From NCBI GenBank assembly GCA_021785065.1, contig JAJYGQ010000011.1, positions 1 through 40,464 on the forward strand: DNA of 40,464 bases, read 5' to 3'. Made by a program: the position numbers and the translations under genes. This stretch comes from a bacterium (GTDB lineage Bacteria > Patescibacteriota > Minisyncoccia > Phycocordibacterales > JAKAEA01). Within the stretch, counting starts at the first letter, position 1; the number at the start of each line of letters is the position of its first letter. Under the pieces are notes generated by a model. That model saw only the letters and a program-made list of their open reading frames with translations, was not told the DNA's origin and made no database searches. This document shows, in pieces, positions 23,600 to 30,990 of this stretch.

Positions 23600-24685
23600 A
23601 TGTTACGTGCTCAGACTGGTCGTAATAGCCTGTTCTTTAGACTCTTTCCACCGCCAAAGTTTTTGACTATGCCGGCGGTCGGTCTTGATATTTCTGATAA
23701 GGTAATACGCTTTGCTGGTCTTGGCGCTGGTCGGCACGGTCTCGAACTGACCGTGTTCGGAGAAATGCCGCTTCCTAACGGCGCTATCGAAGAGGGGTTT
23801 ATAAAAAACAAAGACTCGGTTATAAGTGTTTTAAAAGTTCTTCGTCAAAAGCACAATCTTCATTATGTAAATGTCTCTTTACCTGAAGAAAAAGCTTACT
23901 TATTTAATATTGAATTGCCAGCGATGGAGGTTAAGGATGTTCGCAGTGCGCTTACTTTTAAAATCGAGGAAAACGTTCCCGTTAAACTTGCTGATGCCAT
24001 TTTTGATTATTACTTCATTGCCCCGCCGGTTTCTGGTCAACCACTTCGGGTGGGAGTTGCGGTAACGCATACAAAAGTGGTGCAAAGTTATATGGATGTA
24101 GTAATGGGAGCAGGGCTCGTACCACTTTCTTTACAAGTTGAATCTCAAGCGGTCGCACGAGTAGCTATTCCTACACCTTCTCGGATTCCTGAACCTAGTG
24201 CGCACATTGTGGTAACGGTTCGTGATACAAAAACAGTATTTGCCATTGTCGCTTCAAGTACTATTAGATTTTCCTCAACCCTCGCTATCGGTAGTCAGGC
24301 AATTGCGCAGTCTATAGCAAAAAGTTTTTCTGTTGATGCGACTGAGGCGGAAAATATTCGCAAAGGAAAAGAAAATCGTGAGCGCGACGAGCTTTTCTTC
24401 TCGCTCATCAACGCTGCATCAGTTATTCGTGATGAAGTAGGGCGATTGCTAACCTATTGGGAAAGCCACGGTGATCCGGTGAGTCATTCAATTAGCGACA
24501 TTGCGTTAACAGGAGGCGATGCACTTCTAGGACTAAATGATTATCTCTCTCGCTCATTTGAATTACCAGTCCGGATTGCTAACGTGTGGCAAAATATTCA
24601 ATCACTTGAAACAATGGTGCCGCCGATGACGTATCGCGAGTCACTCGATTACGCGCCAGCACTCGGCCTCGCGCTCGCGTTTTAA
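23600..24685 (+). CDS. pilM: Type IV pilus assembly protein PilM
   Basis: 361 aa, actin-like. Cytoplasmic adaptor that links the pilus motor to PilN in the inner membrane. Seen: the first phosphate loop VGLDISDKVIRFAGL, the family pattern LPEEKAYLFNIELP, SALTFKIEENVPVKLADAIFDY, and the second phosphate loop IALTGGDALLGLN. The first ~23 residues before PAVGLDIS are an extension. It opens the pilM-pilN-pilO unit (gaps of 5 and 8 nt). Confidence 0.92.
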   Translation: MLRAQTGRNSLFFRLFPPPKFLTMPAVGLDISDKVIRFAGLGAGRHGLELTVFGEMPLPNGAIEEGFIKNKDSVISVLKVLRQKHNLHYVNVSLPEEKAYLFNIELPAMEVKDVRSALTFKIEENVPVKLADAIFDYYFIAPPVSGQPLRVGVAVTHTKVVQSYMDVVMGAGLVPLSLQVESQAVARVAIPTPSRIPEPSAHIVVTVRDTKTVFAIVASSTIRFSSTLAIGSQAIAQSIAKSFSVDATEAENIRKGKENRERDELFFSLINAASVIRDEVGRLLTYWESHGDPVSHSISDIALTGGDALLGLNDYLSRSFELPVRIANVWQNIQSLETMVPPMTYRESLDYAPALGLALAF

Positions 24686-24690
24686 ATTTT

Positions 24691-25233
24691 ATGATCAATC
24701 TTTTACCCGAAGCATACAAAGTACGTTTTAGTCGCGAGTACCGTTGGCGAGTGGTGGTGGCTCTGTTGATTTTTATTGACGCTATTATCATCATTGGTGT
24801 TATTCTTTTGGGGCCGGTATATATTGCCTCGGTGTCGCAGGCCAACGCGGTTACCAGTCAAACTCAAGCGTTAGAAAAGAAAAACGATTTACACTCTAAT
24901 CTTATTGCTGAAACCACAACACTTTCAATCACGCTAAAAGCACTTAATAGCACCTCACCAGCGTCAATGCTTTTTACTGATATTATGCCCATTATCAGTA
25001 GGGATAAAACTTCAAGTATTAGTATTACGAATATTACCTATGCTCTTAGTTCTGCAAAAAATACAAAAACAATTACTCTAGAGCTAACCGGTGTTGCGAC
25101 TACCCGCGATAGTCTCGCTTCTTTTATAAATATCCTGAAGGGGGAACCAAGCATTTCAAGTGTCACGATTCCTATTTCTGATTATGCGGCTGACACTAAT
25201 GTTCCCTTTACCATCACTATTATTGCGTCATAA
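24691..25233 (+). CDS. pilN: Type IV pilus inner-membrane protein PilN
   Basis: 180 aa. Begins with the PilN-type cytoplasmic motif INLLPEAYK that docks on PilM. One membrane helix (about residues 20-45) follows, then a coiled stretch and a small alpha/beta domain (TITLELTGVATTRDSLASFI) of the PilN/PilO ferredoxin-like type. Together with PilO it makes the alignment complex in the membrane. Confidence 0.85.
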   Translation: MINLLPEAYKVRFSREYRWRVVVALLIFIDAIIIIGVILLGPVYIASVSQANAVTSQTQALEKKNDLHSNLIAETTTLSITLKALNSTSPASMLFTDIMPIISRDKTSSISITNITYALSSAKNTKTITLELTGVATTRDSLASFINILKGEPSISSVTIPISDYAADTNVPFTITIIAS

Positions 25234-25241
25234 TTACCTCT

Positions 25242-25829
25242 ATGCGTACAAAAACTTTTTTTATCATTCTGCTCATCGTTGCCCTCGGGGGTATGGGGGC
25301 GTGGTATGTGTTGTATGGAAAAATTGTTGGTGAAGCAACCATAATAAGCCAAGCGCTCGCAAAGCAACAAGAGAGTCAAAGTATGCAACAGCAGGATCAG
25401 TCACTCGCGTCATTTTTAAGCACGGCAAGTTCAACGGCCGCAACACTCCTTTCCCGAATTGTACCCGCTAACGACTCCGTGTCGTTTATCAGTATGATAG
25501 AAGCATTAGCAAAGCGTGTGCCAGTGGGCTTGCAAGTGCAAAACGTAAGCATATCATCAGCCGCTACGATTTCTGCAGAAGCTCCCACTGCAAACTTTGA
25601 TACCCTTACTCTTTCGCTTTCCGCGCAAGGATCATGGAATCAGGTGTACACATTTATTTCGATGTTGGAAACCTTGCCGTACAAGGTTCGTTTGAACAAT
25701 ATCGTGCTCAGTCAATCGGTGTTTTCTGGGCCAGGTTCTTCGGCCGGACAAAAACCCCAATCATTTTGGACCGGCACACTCTCTCTTTCAGTACTTAAAA
25801 ACATAGCCCCAGGAGATTTATCACAATGA
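25242..25829 (+). CDS. pilO: Type IV pilus inner-membrane protein PilO-like
   Basis: 195 aa. One membrane helix at residues 5-27, a Gln/Ser-rich coiled segment, then an alpha/beta domain with ISMIEALAKRVPVGLQVQNV and LTLSLSAQGSWNQVYTFISMLETLPYKVRLNNI, the usual PilO pattern. Position after pilN supports the call. Its stop overlaps the next start (ATGA). Confidence 0.8.
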   Translation: MRTKTFFIILLIVALGGMGAWYVLYGKIVGEATIISQALAKQQESQSMQQQDQSLASFLSTASSTAATLLSRIVPANDSVSFISMIEALAKRVPVGLQVQNVSISSAATISAEAPTANFDTLTLSLSAQGSWNQVYTFISMLETLPYKVRLNNIVLSQSVFSGPGSSAGQKPQSFWTGTLSLSVLKNIAPGDLSQ

Positions 25830-26185
25830 TAGCGTATACTAACACTATGAAATTTTCACCATCATTTTCTAAAATACTCTCTCGCGTACAAATTAAAAGC
25901 AAAGACATTGATATTGTTCGAGATCCATACAAGGTGTGGCTCTGTTTGAGTATTTTGTTTGGTATCGCGCTCATCATTGTCGCGCTTTATGATTTTTCTA
26001 TTTCACAAAAATTACAAGCGGGGACGCTTGTGTCAGCGGCATCGCAAAGTCAAGCATCGACTCCTCTTATTAGTGAAACCGAACTCACGAACACTGCTCA
26101 GATATATACTAATCGAGCGGCCGCCCTAGCGGCTCTGGTGTCTGGTCAAAATACCCCCTCTCCGGTTGTTGACCCGTCCCAGTAG
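25826..26185 (+). CDS. Small membrane protein at the end of the pil operon
   Basis: 119 aa. One membrane helix (about residues 44-64, VWLCLSILFGIALIIVAL), a basic cytoplasmic head and a Ser/Thr/Ala-rich outer part. It overlaps pilO by 4 nt, which favours the start at 25826; an in-frame ATG at 25847 gives the more compact MKFSPSFSK. It sits where PilP is often encoded but shows no PilP lipobox or fold, so the function is unassigned beyond a probable link to the pilus. Confidence 0.65.
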   Translation: MIAYTNTMKFSPSFSKILSRVQIKSKDIDIVRDPYKVWLCLSILFGIALIIVALYDFSISQKLQAGTLVSAASQSQASTPLISETELTNTAQIYTNRAAALAALVSGQNTPSPVVDPSQ

Positions 26186-26224
26186 ACGTGTCACAATGGC
26201 TACGCGCTAAACGCTAAACGCATC

Positions 26225-26296
26225 GCCTCCGTAGTTCAATGGATAGAACACCGGACTTCTAAGCCGGTTATGTGGGTTCGATTCCTACCGGAGGCA
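26225..26296 (+). tRNA. tRNA-Arg (anticodon TCT)
   Basis: 72 nt. Acceptor GCCTCCG/CGGAGGC, D-arm GTTCAATGGATAGAAC with the arginine A, anticodon loop CTTCTAA, T-arm GTGGG-TTCGATT-CCTAC. The innermost anticodon-stem pair is an A-G mismatch. Confidence 0.92.
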
Positions 26297-26312
26297 CTAC
26301 AGCATACTATGA

Positions 26313-26318
26313 TATAAT
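26313..26318 (+). promoter_or_regulatory. -10 element for the gene at 26326
   Basis: TATAAT, 7 nt before the ATG at 26326; it fixes this start over one that would overlap the tRNA. Confidence 0.55.
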
Positions 26319-26325
26319 TTCTATT

Positions 26326-27018
26326 ATGAATAATCTTGAGACACCACAGTCCATAGAAAGTGATCAATCGGAATCGTTATCAGCGGGTAAACGTTTAGAA
26401 AAACAAGTTTTTGCAGATGTAGATTGCGCTTGGAATGGAAAGCAGTGGATTGAAATACGTAAGCAAGATAAGCAAGAAGCTTTTAAGAGGCTTGATGAAT
26501 GGGCTAAAAAACAACCAATCAGTGGATGGTTTGAAACTAGAGATATTTCACAAAAAAAGCAACTTTTGTTGAGCTGGGTAAAAAAACACCAACCTTGGAA
26601 CCCTACAGAGCCCGGTAAAATATCTTTTACGGAAAGACGTGGTTTGGGAAATTTAGGAAAAGATGTTGTTGTTGAGAGTACTGTTCCGATAGATCTACAT
26701 TATCTTGTTGCTGAGGATCTTGGTCTTGAAGATTATCGTAAACTTGCTTTTTATACATCTGCTGATACTCCTTTAGATACGGTGTATGGTATTGATGGGT
26801 TTATGGAGTGGAATGGTACTATGCTTACACTTGATATTACAAAAAATGACGAGAAGCTCGAAAATCAAAGATTAACGGAAGATAAAGCAGATTTTATTTT
26901 TACTTTTCATGATGTTGATGAAGAGGGGTCTTTTCAGAAAATACCACCACATGAAATTGAATTAGTGGCTAGTAATATAGCTCGTGCTCTTAAAAATAAT
27001 GCGCGCAGGAGAATATAG
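26326..27018 (+). CDS. Orphan soluble protein
   Basis: 230 aa starting MNNLETPQSIES. The sequence is hydrophilic with an acidic N-terminal linker, a helical region (KQDKQEAFKRLDEWAKKQ) and a more strand-rich middle with YGIDGFMEWNGTMLTLDITK. That D...D-x-T-K arrangement recalls nuclease-like folds, but not strongly enough to name one. The C-terminal helix is basic. It is placed between tRNA-Arg and a zinc-ribbon gene. No family is recognised. Confidence 0.6.
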   Translation: MNNLETPQSIESDQSESLSAGKRLEKQVFADVDCAWNGKQWIEIRKQDKQEAFKRLDEWAKKQPISGWFETRDISQKKQLLLSWVKKHQPWNPTEPGKISFTERRGLGNLGKDVVVESTVPIDLHYLVAEDLGLEDYRKLAFYTSADTPLDTVYGIDGFMEWNGTMLTLDITKNDEKLENQRLTEDKADFIFTFHDVDEEGSFQKIPPHEIELVASNIARALKNNARRRI

Positions 27019-27083
27019 TTGCTTTTTTTAAAAAGTGTGTTATTATATACAAAGATTCCAATTCCTTTTGAAAGGAGGTAATT

Positions 27084-27572
27084 TTGGAAAGTTTTATTTT
27101 CAATTGCAAGTGGTGTGGAGAACGTTCTGTCACAAGGCAGGAGTTTTTTGCGATTTTGCCGGCTACGGTATCGCAACGACTTCAGGCAAAGTTGGAGGAG
27201 GGCAATTCCGGAGCTCAAATTGATTTTGAGACTCGTTGTGGTTCTTGTGTTGGCACCTTCACTAATTGGAAAGGAAGAATATTTATCCTTTCTGAGAGGA
27301 GGATGTCCCATGTCAATTTTTTTGTGAAGTGTCCCCGTGGGATGCATAGCGTATCCCAAGACACTTTTCAAGGTCTGATGTCCTCAGATGAATGGAAGGC
27401 CTTTGAGAAGGCTTTTGAAGGGGGAGCCACAGTTGGGATCCTTGAGTTTCTGGGGGAATGTCCTCGATGTTCGGGTACCCCACAGAAACCATTTCAAGGT
27501 CGGGTCTGTTGGAGAAACGGCAGACCCAAAGCCAGAAGCACGATGTTTTTACGCTCAGCCGATCAGCTATGA
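27084..27572 (+). CDS. Zinc-ribbon-like orphan protein with a TTG start
   Basis: 162 aa. TTG is chosen because a perfect GAAAGGAGGT lies 5-6 nt upstream and the first residues (SFIFNCKWCGER) open a Cys pair. Further Cys pairs are CGSC, a CPRG, and CPRC, so two zinc ribbons are likely. The middle (WKAFEKAFEGGATVGILEF) is helical. Function is unknown. It has its own terminator, whose hairpin overlaps the last codons. Confidence 0.65.
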   Translation: MESFIFNCKWCGERSVTRQEFFAILPATVSQRLQAKLEEGNSGAQIDFETRCGSCVGTFTNWKGRIFILSERRMSHVNFFVKCPRGMHSVSQDTFQGLMSSDEWKAFEKAFEGGATVGILEFLGECPRCSGTPQKPFQGRVCWRNGRPKARSTMFLRSADQL

Positions 27573-27586
27573 TCGGCTTTCTTTTT
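27557..27586 (+). terminator. Terminator after the TTG-start gene
   Basis: AGCCGATCA and TGATCGGCT pair perfectly around GCTA, followed by TTCTTTTT. Confidence 0.9.
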
Positions 27587-27661
27587 ATTTGAAACAGTAA
27601 CGCAAACAGCGTATACTGCTCTAGCTGTCTCTATAATGTCGTAGTTTATTAAACTACGTAC

Positions 27662-27734
27662 GGGCGATTAGCTCAGTTGGTAGAGCAATCCGTTTACACC
27701 GGAAAGGTCGGGGGTTCGAGTCCCTCATCGCCCA
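27662..27734 (+). tRNA. tRNA-Val (anticodon TAC)
   Basis: 73 nt. Acceptor GGGCGAT/ATCGCCC, D-arm GCTCAGTTGGTAGAGC, anticodon stem ATCCG/CGGAA with loop TTTACAC, T-arm GGGGG-TTCGAGT-CCCTC. The 157 nt from here to the next gene hold only a leader with TTTACA and TACTTT 17 nt apart. Confidence 0.95.
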
Positions 27735-27891
27735 CATCAACTTTCCATCCTTATTTCTCAACGTTTTTAATTTCTACCCATAAGTGATTTCGGAACTGGG
27801 GCCCACCCTGGTTCGTTTAGTATTCAATATCTTTACAAGTACTCAATAGTGCAGTACTTTTACTGAAGGTTCTTTTATAAGGAGATTATGT

Positions 27892-28410
27892 ATGGAAGAA
27901 TACTGGACACCTGAGGAAAAAAGGCGCCTGAAAGAGGCAGGCAAGATATCAGAATTAGCGGACATAGCTCTCGTTGTTCTCGATCGTATGTCTGTGTCGA
28001 GTGATAATAGAGAAATCACTCAGATCTGTGGTCCTATGACTACGGGCGGTCTCGGTAACCTCCGCGACAACATGGCTTTATTCGAATACGCTATTACAGT
28101 GGCGGGCGAAAATGGTTTCTATGTTTTCAATCAACTACCTTTTCAGGATGGGATGGTACGTATTCTAAACTGGGCGCCCGGTCAGAAGGTGTATCGTCAA
28201 GAAATTCTCGAAGAATTTTACCGGCCAATTTTTGCATCAGGTAAGGTGCAGAAAACGCTTTTCCTTCCCGATTGGCAAAGCTCGCATGGTGCGAGTTGGG
28301 AATTTGGGCTTCTCGGCGAGCTCGGTATTCCGCGGAACGACTTTCCGATTGAATTACTCACGAGTGCTCGGATTGTCAATCATTCCTCGGAATTGGGAAT
28401 GAAAAGATAG
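27892..28410 (+). CDS. DUF4406 / nucleoside deoxyribosyltransferase-like protein
   Basis: 172 aa. The first motif ICGPMTTGGLGNLRDNMALF matches the GPM..G....N...F start of DUF4406 proteins, and PDWQSSHGASWEFGLLGELG matches their second motif (W..S.GA..E...). These folds bind nucleotides or deoxynucleosides and often occur in phages and mobile elements. Residues 1-40 are an added helical head. A good Shine-Dalgarno (AAGGAG, 8 nt) and a terminator frame the gene. The substrate is unknown. Confidence 0.6.
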   Translation: MEEYWTPEEKRRLKEAGKISELADIALVVLDRMSVSSDNREITQICGPMTTGGLGNLRDNMALFEYAITVAGENGFYVFNQLPFQDGMVRILNWAPGQKVYRQEILEEFYRPIFASGKVQKTLFLPDWQSSHGASWEFGLLGELGIPRNDFPIELLTSARIVNHSSELGMKR

Positions 28411-28422
28411 CGGGAGCTCCTG

Positions 28423-28478
28423 ACGGCTTGGTATCGTTCACTTTCCAAGAAGGTTCGATGGCCAGGCCGTTTTTTTTA
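28423..28478 (+). terminator. Terminator after the DUF4406-like gene
   Basis: ACGGCTTGGTATCG pairs, with two mismatches or bulges, with CGATGGCCAGGCCGT, and eight T follow. Confidence 0.8.
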
Positions 28479-28523
28479 TTGCTTTTTTTCTTCAGCAATT
28501 TTTTATGCTACTATCCCGACTGT

Positions 28524-28802
28524 ATGAAAGAACTTTACTGTAAAGTGTACGGCGAGGTGCAGGGCGTTTTTTTCCGAGCTTTCGCGCAAGAGGAGGCGCG
28601 CCGTTTGCGGGTGACTGGTTTTGCGAAAAATCTTCCTGAAGGCGTGGTGGAGGTGGTGGCGCAGGGCGAGGAGGAAAAACTGCGAGAATTTTTGGCGAAA
28701 ATTTCGAGCGGGCCGGCGGAAGCGGCGGTGGAAAGCGTCGATGCAAATTGGGGGCCAATCGGTCCCGATGACGAGCGGTTTTCCGATTTTGCGGTTTTGT
28801 AA
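28524..28802 (+). CDS. acyP: Acylphosphatase
   Basis: 92 aa, family length; a longer frame from 28428 would run through the terminator and is rejected. Hydrolyses acyl phosphates. The catalytic Arg lies in VYGEVQGVFFRAFAQEEA (residues ~6-23) and the catalytic Asn in VTGFAKNLPEGVVEV (~30-44), both intact. TACTAT is 9 nt before the ATG. Confidence 0.95.
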   Translation: MKELYCKVYGEVQGVFFRAFAQEEARRLRVTGFAKNLPEGVVEVVAQGEEEKLREFLAKISSGPAEAAVESVDANWGPIGPDDERFSDFAVL

Positions 28803-28834
28803 TTTTGTGAATTTTTATAAATTTTTTGCGCGCC

Positions 28835-29557
28835 ATGAACATCCCTATTCTTTTTGAAAATAACGAGTACCTGATCGTCAATAAGCCGGCGGGGCTTTTG
28901 GTGCATCCCGATGGTCATGCCACTGAGCCGGCGCTTTCTGATTGGCTGGCGGAAAAATATCCGGCGCTTAGCGAGGTAGGGGAGCCGCAGCGTTTGGCCA
29001 ACGGTGAGGTGGTGGCGCGGCCGGGCATTGTGCATCGGCTCGATCGCGACACGTCGGGCGTGCTCGTGGTGGCAAAAACGCCCGCCGCTTTCTCCTATTT
29101 AAAAGAGCGTTTTGCTGGACGCGAGGTGGAGAAGCACTACGACGCATTCGTCTATGGGCGCGTAAAGGATGAGGAGGGGCGGATTGATCGACCTATTGCA
29201 CGCTCGCGTTCTGACTTTCGCCGCTGGTCGGCGCAACGCGGTGCGCGCGGTCAAGCTCGCCCGGCGGTGACCGATTACCACGTGCGCGGCCGCCTCGGCG
29301 CCGAAGCGACCTTCCTTGAGCTCGAGCCGCACACTGGCCGCACCCATCAAATCCGCGTGCACCTCAAAGCCATTAATCATCCGGTGGTGTGCGACGCGCT
29401 ATATGCTCCCAATCATCAGCCGTTGCTTGGTTTCGATCGACTGGCGCTTCATGCGCGGTCGATTCGTTTTACCGACGCCGCCGGGCAAGAAATCGCTGCC
29501 CAGGCGCCGTACCCGGCCGATTTTCAGGCGGCTATTGCGAAAATCGCGGATGCGTGA
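28835..29557 (+). CDS. RluA family RNA pseudouridine synthase
   Basis: 240 aa from ATG at 28835 (MNIPILFENNEYL); a TTG nine bases earlier is possible. Isomerises uridine in rRNA or tRNA. The catalytic Asp is in HRLDRDTSG (near residue 70), with VNKPAGLLVHP at the start and the second motif LEPHTGRTHQIRVHL near 170. No S4 domain precedes the catalytic part, so the exact target is uncertain. It is 32 nt after acyP. Confidence 0.93.
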   Translation: MNIPILFENNEYLIVNKPAGLLVHPDGHATEPALSDWLAEKYPALSEVGEPQRLANGEVVARPGIVHRLDRDTSGVLVVAKTPAAFSYLKERFAGREVEKHYDAFVYGRVKDEEGRIDRPIARSRSDFRRWSAQRGARGQARPAVTDYHVRGRLGAEATFLELEPHTGRTHQIRVHLKAINHPVVCDALYAPNHQPLLGFDRLALHARSIRFTDAAGQEIAAQAPYPADFQAAIAKIADA

Positions 29558-29578
29558 TAGATTACTCCCACTAAACCA

Positions 29579-30076
29579 ATGGCTGGAGCAGCACCAAAAG
29601 CAAAAAAAGGAGACAAAGACGCCGGACCGGCCGTTTTGAAATTGCCGCCGGTTAATGTTGAGCAACGCAAGAAAATCGATCTTCGCGCCGGTGACACTGT
29701 TAAAGTTTCTCAAAAAATTCTCGAAGGCGGCAAAATCCGCTCGCAGGCATTCGAAGGGCTGGTGCTTGCTCGCAAGCATGGCACCGAAGCCGGCGCGACC
29801 TTTACCGTTCGCAAAGTAACGAGCGGCATCGGCGTAGAAAAAATCTTCCCACTCTATTCGCCCTCTATCGAAAAAATTGAAATCATCCGCCGCGCTAAGG
29901 TTCGCCAAGCTAAGCTCTATCACATTCGCAAAAAGGCCGCGAAGGAAATCAGCCGCGAGATGCGCCGCGTCCAGCAAATTCGCACTCCTGAAGTTGTGGC
30001 CGAGCCAGCTGCTCCCGCCGAAGCTTCCGCTCCCCAAGCTTCTGCTCCTGAAGCGCAAGCCGTAGCCGCTTCTTAA
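29579..30076 (+). CDS. rplS: 50S ribosomal protein L19
   Basis: 165 aa. The core is standard L19 ([65 protein letters not shown]). It carries an unusual Lys-rich N-terminal head of about 25 residues and an Ala/Pro-rich tail of about 30, making it longer than the usual ~115. Adjacent to the LAGLIDADG gene. Confidence 0.95.
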   Translation: MAGAAPKAKKGDKDAGPAVLKLPPVNVEQRKKIDLRAGDTVKVSQKILEGGKIRSQAFEGLVLARKHGTEAGATFTVRKVTSGIGVEKIFPLYSPSIEKIEIIRRAKVRQAKLYHIRKKAAKEISREMRRVQQIRTPEVVAEPAAPAEASAPQASAPEAQAVAAS

Positions 30077-30112
30077 AAGACACTCCTTTATTTTTTCTTT
30101 ATCTCTGTCTGC

Positions 30113-30118
30113 TATATT
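30113..30118 (+). promoter_or_regulatory. -10 element for the LAGLIDADG gene
   Basis: TATATT, 6 nt (TGGCGG) before the ATG at 30125. Confidence 0.45.
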
Positions 30119-30124
30119 TGGCGG

Positions 30125-30823
30125 ATGAGGAAGCGCGGACCGAAACCTAAAAACACTATATCTACAATCTGGTCTGCTAATTTAGCGTATGCTCTAGGTC
30201 TCATTACAACAGACGGTTGTCTTTCTCGCGATGGTAGGCATATCATTTTTGTTTCTAAGGAAATAGAACAGCTTCAAAATCTCGCTAAATGTCTCAATAT
30301 AAAAGTCGTACATGGTAAGACTGTTTCTGGTACTGGTGTGGTCACATATCGTATTCAGATCAGTAGCCAGCTGTTCTATAAATTTTTAATATCAATCGGA
30401 TTAACTCCGGCAAAATCACTTACGCTTGGTGCGTTAAAAATACCCGATAAATTTTTCTTTAATTTTGCTCGCGGTTGCTTCGATGGTGATGGCTGCTCAT
30501 ATTCGTATTTAGATCCTCGATGGAAATCTAGTCTCATGTTCTATCTTTGTTTTGCATCAGGTAGTTACTCATTTATTCATTGGTTGAGCGCGACAATAGA
30601 GCGGCTAGCTGGTATTCGCGGATACATCTCTATCAGCAAAAAGCGAGAGGGAAAGAATAATTATTACCAACTTAGATTTTCCAAATACAAAGCGTTACGA
30701 TTAATCACCTTTCTCTACACCTCAGATTCAGCACCATATCTAACAAGAAAGCGCTTGAAAATAGAGAAAACATTAGATACAATACGCCGGCATAAGGGTA
30801 AGGTATTCAAGAGCACCCTATAA
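30125..30823 (+). CDS. LAGLIDADG homing endonuclease, freestanding
   Basis: 232 aa. Two LAGLIDADG helices are visible: LAYALGLITTDG (residues ~19-30) and FNFARGCFDGDG (~113-124), each ending in the catalytic Asp-Gly, so a single chain forms both halves of the active site. The basic tail (LTRKRLKIEKTLDTIRRHKGK) probably contacts DNA. It is not inside an intron or intein: rplS ends 48 nt upstream intact and tRNA-Leu starts 6 nt downstream intact. The likely target is a site nearby in alleles that lack it. Confidence 0.88.
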   Translation: MRKRGPKPKNTISTIWSANLAYALGLITTDGCLSRDGRHIIFVSKEIEQLQNLAKCLNIKVVHGKTVSGTGVVTYRIQISSQLFYKFLISIGLTPAKSLTLGALKIPDKFFFNFARGCFDGDGCSYSYLDPRWKSSLMFYLCFASGSYSFIHWLSATIERLAGIRGYISISKKREGKNNYYQLRFSKYKALRLITFLYTSDSAPYLTRKRLKIEKTLDTIRRHKGKVFKSTL

Positions 30824-30829
30824 AATTAC

Positions 30830-30913
30830 GCGCGGGTGGTGAAATTGGCAGACACGCAGCCTTGAGGTGGCTGTGCCCGCAAGGGCGTGCAGGTTCAAGT
30901 CCTGTCCCGCGCA
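30830..30913 (+). tRNA. tRNA-Leu (anticodon GAG)
   Basis: 84 nt, class II. Acceptor GCGCGGG/CCCGCGC, anticodon stem CAGCC/GGCTG with loop TTGAGGT, variable arm TGCCC-GCAA-GGGCG, T-arm GCAGG-TTCAAGT-CCTGT. Reads CTC/CTT. It marks the left side of a mobile region. Confidence 0.95.
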
Positions 30914-30968
30914 CAGTGTTGTGAGACTGACCGAGGGCCCTAAACGAAGCAGTATTTACGTATCGTCA

Positions 30969-30980
30969 AGGTTCAAGTCC
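30969..30980 (+). repeat. Direct repeat of the tRNA-Leu T-arm (att-like)
   Basis: AGGTTCAAGTCC repeats bases 30891-30902 of tRNA-Leu, 78 bp downstream. Tandem copies of a tRNA 3' segment commonly mark integration sites. No further copy was seen between here and the window end. Confidence 0.45.
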
Positions 30981-30990
30981 ATAAGGGGTT

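Noticed and set aside
26272-26325. Upstream start for the 230-aa orphan gene
   Set aside because: It would begin inside tRNA-Arg(TCT); TATAAT 7 nt before 26326 supports the later ATG.
28428-28523. Longer N-terminal frame for acylphosphatase with a hydrophobic stretch like a signal peptide
   Set aside because: It translates a terminator hairpin and its T run; the family starts at the ATG at 28524.
29579-30823. LAGLIDADG gene as part of an intein or intron in rplS or tRNA-Leu
   Set aside because: Both flanking genes are complete and uninterrupted, and no splice-site residues or group I intron core were seen.
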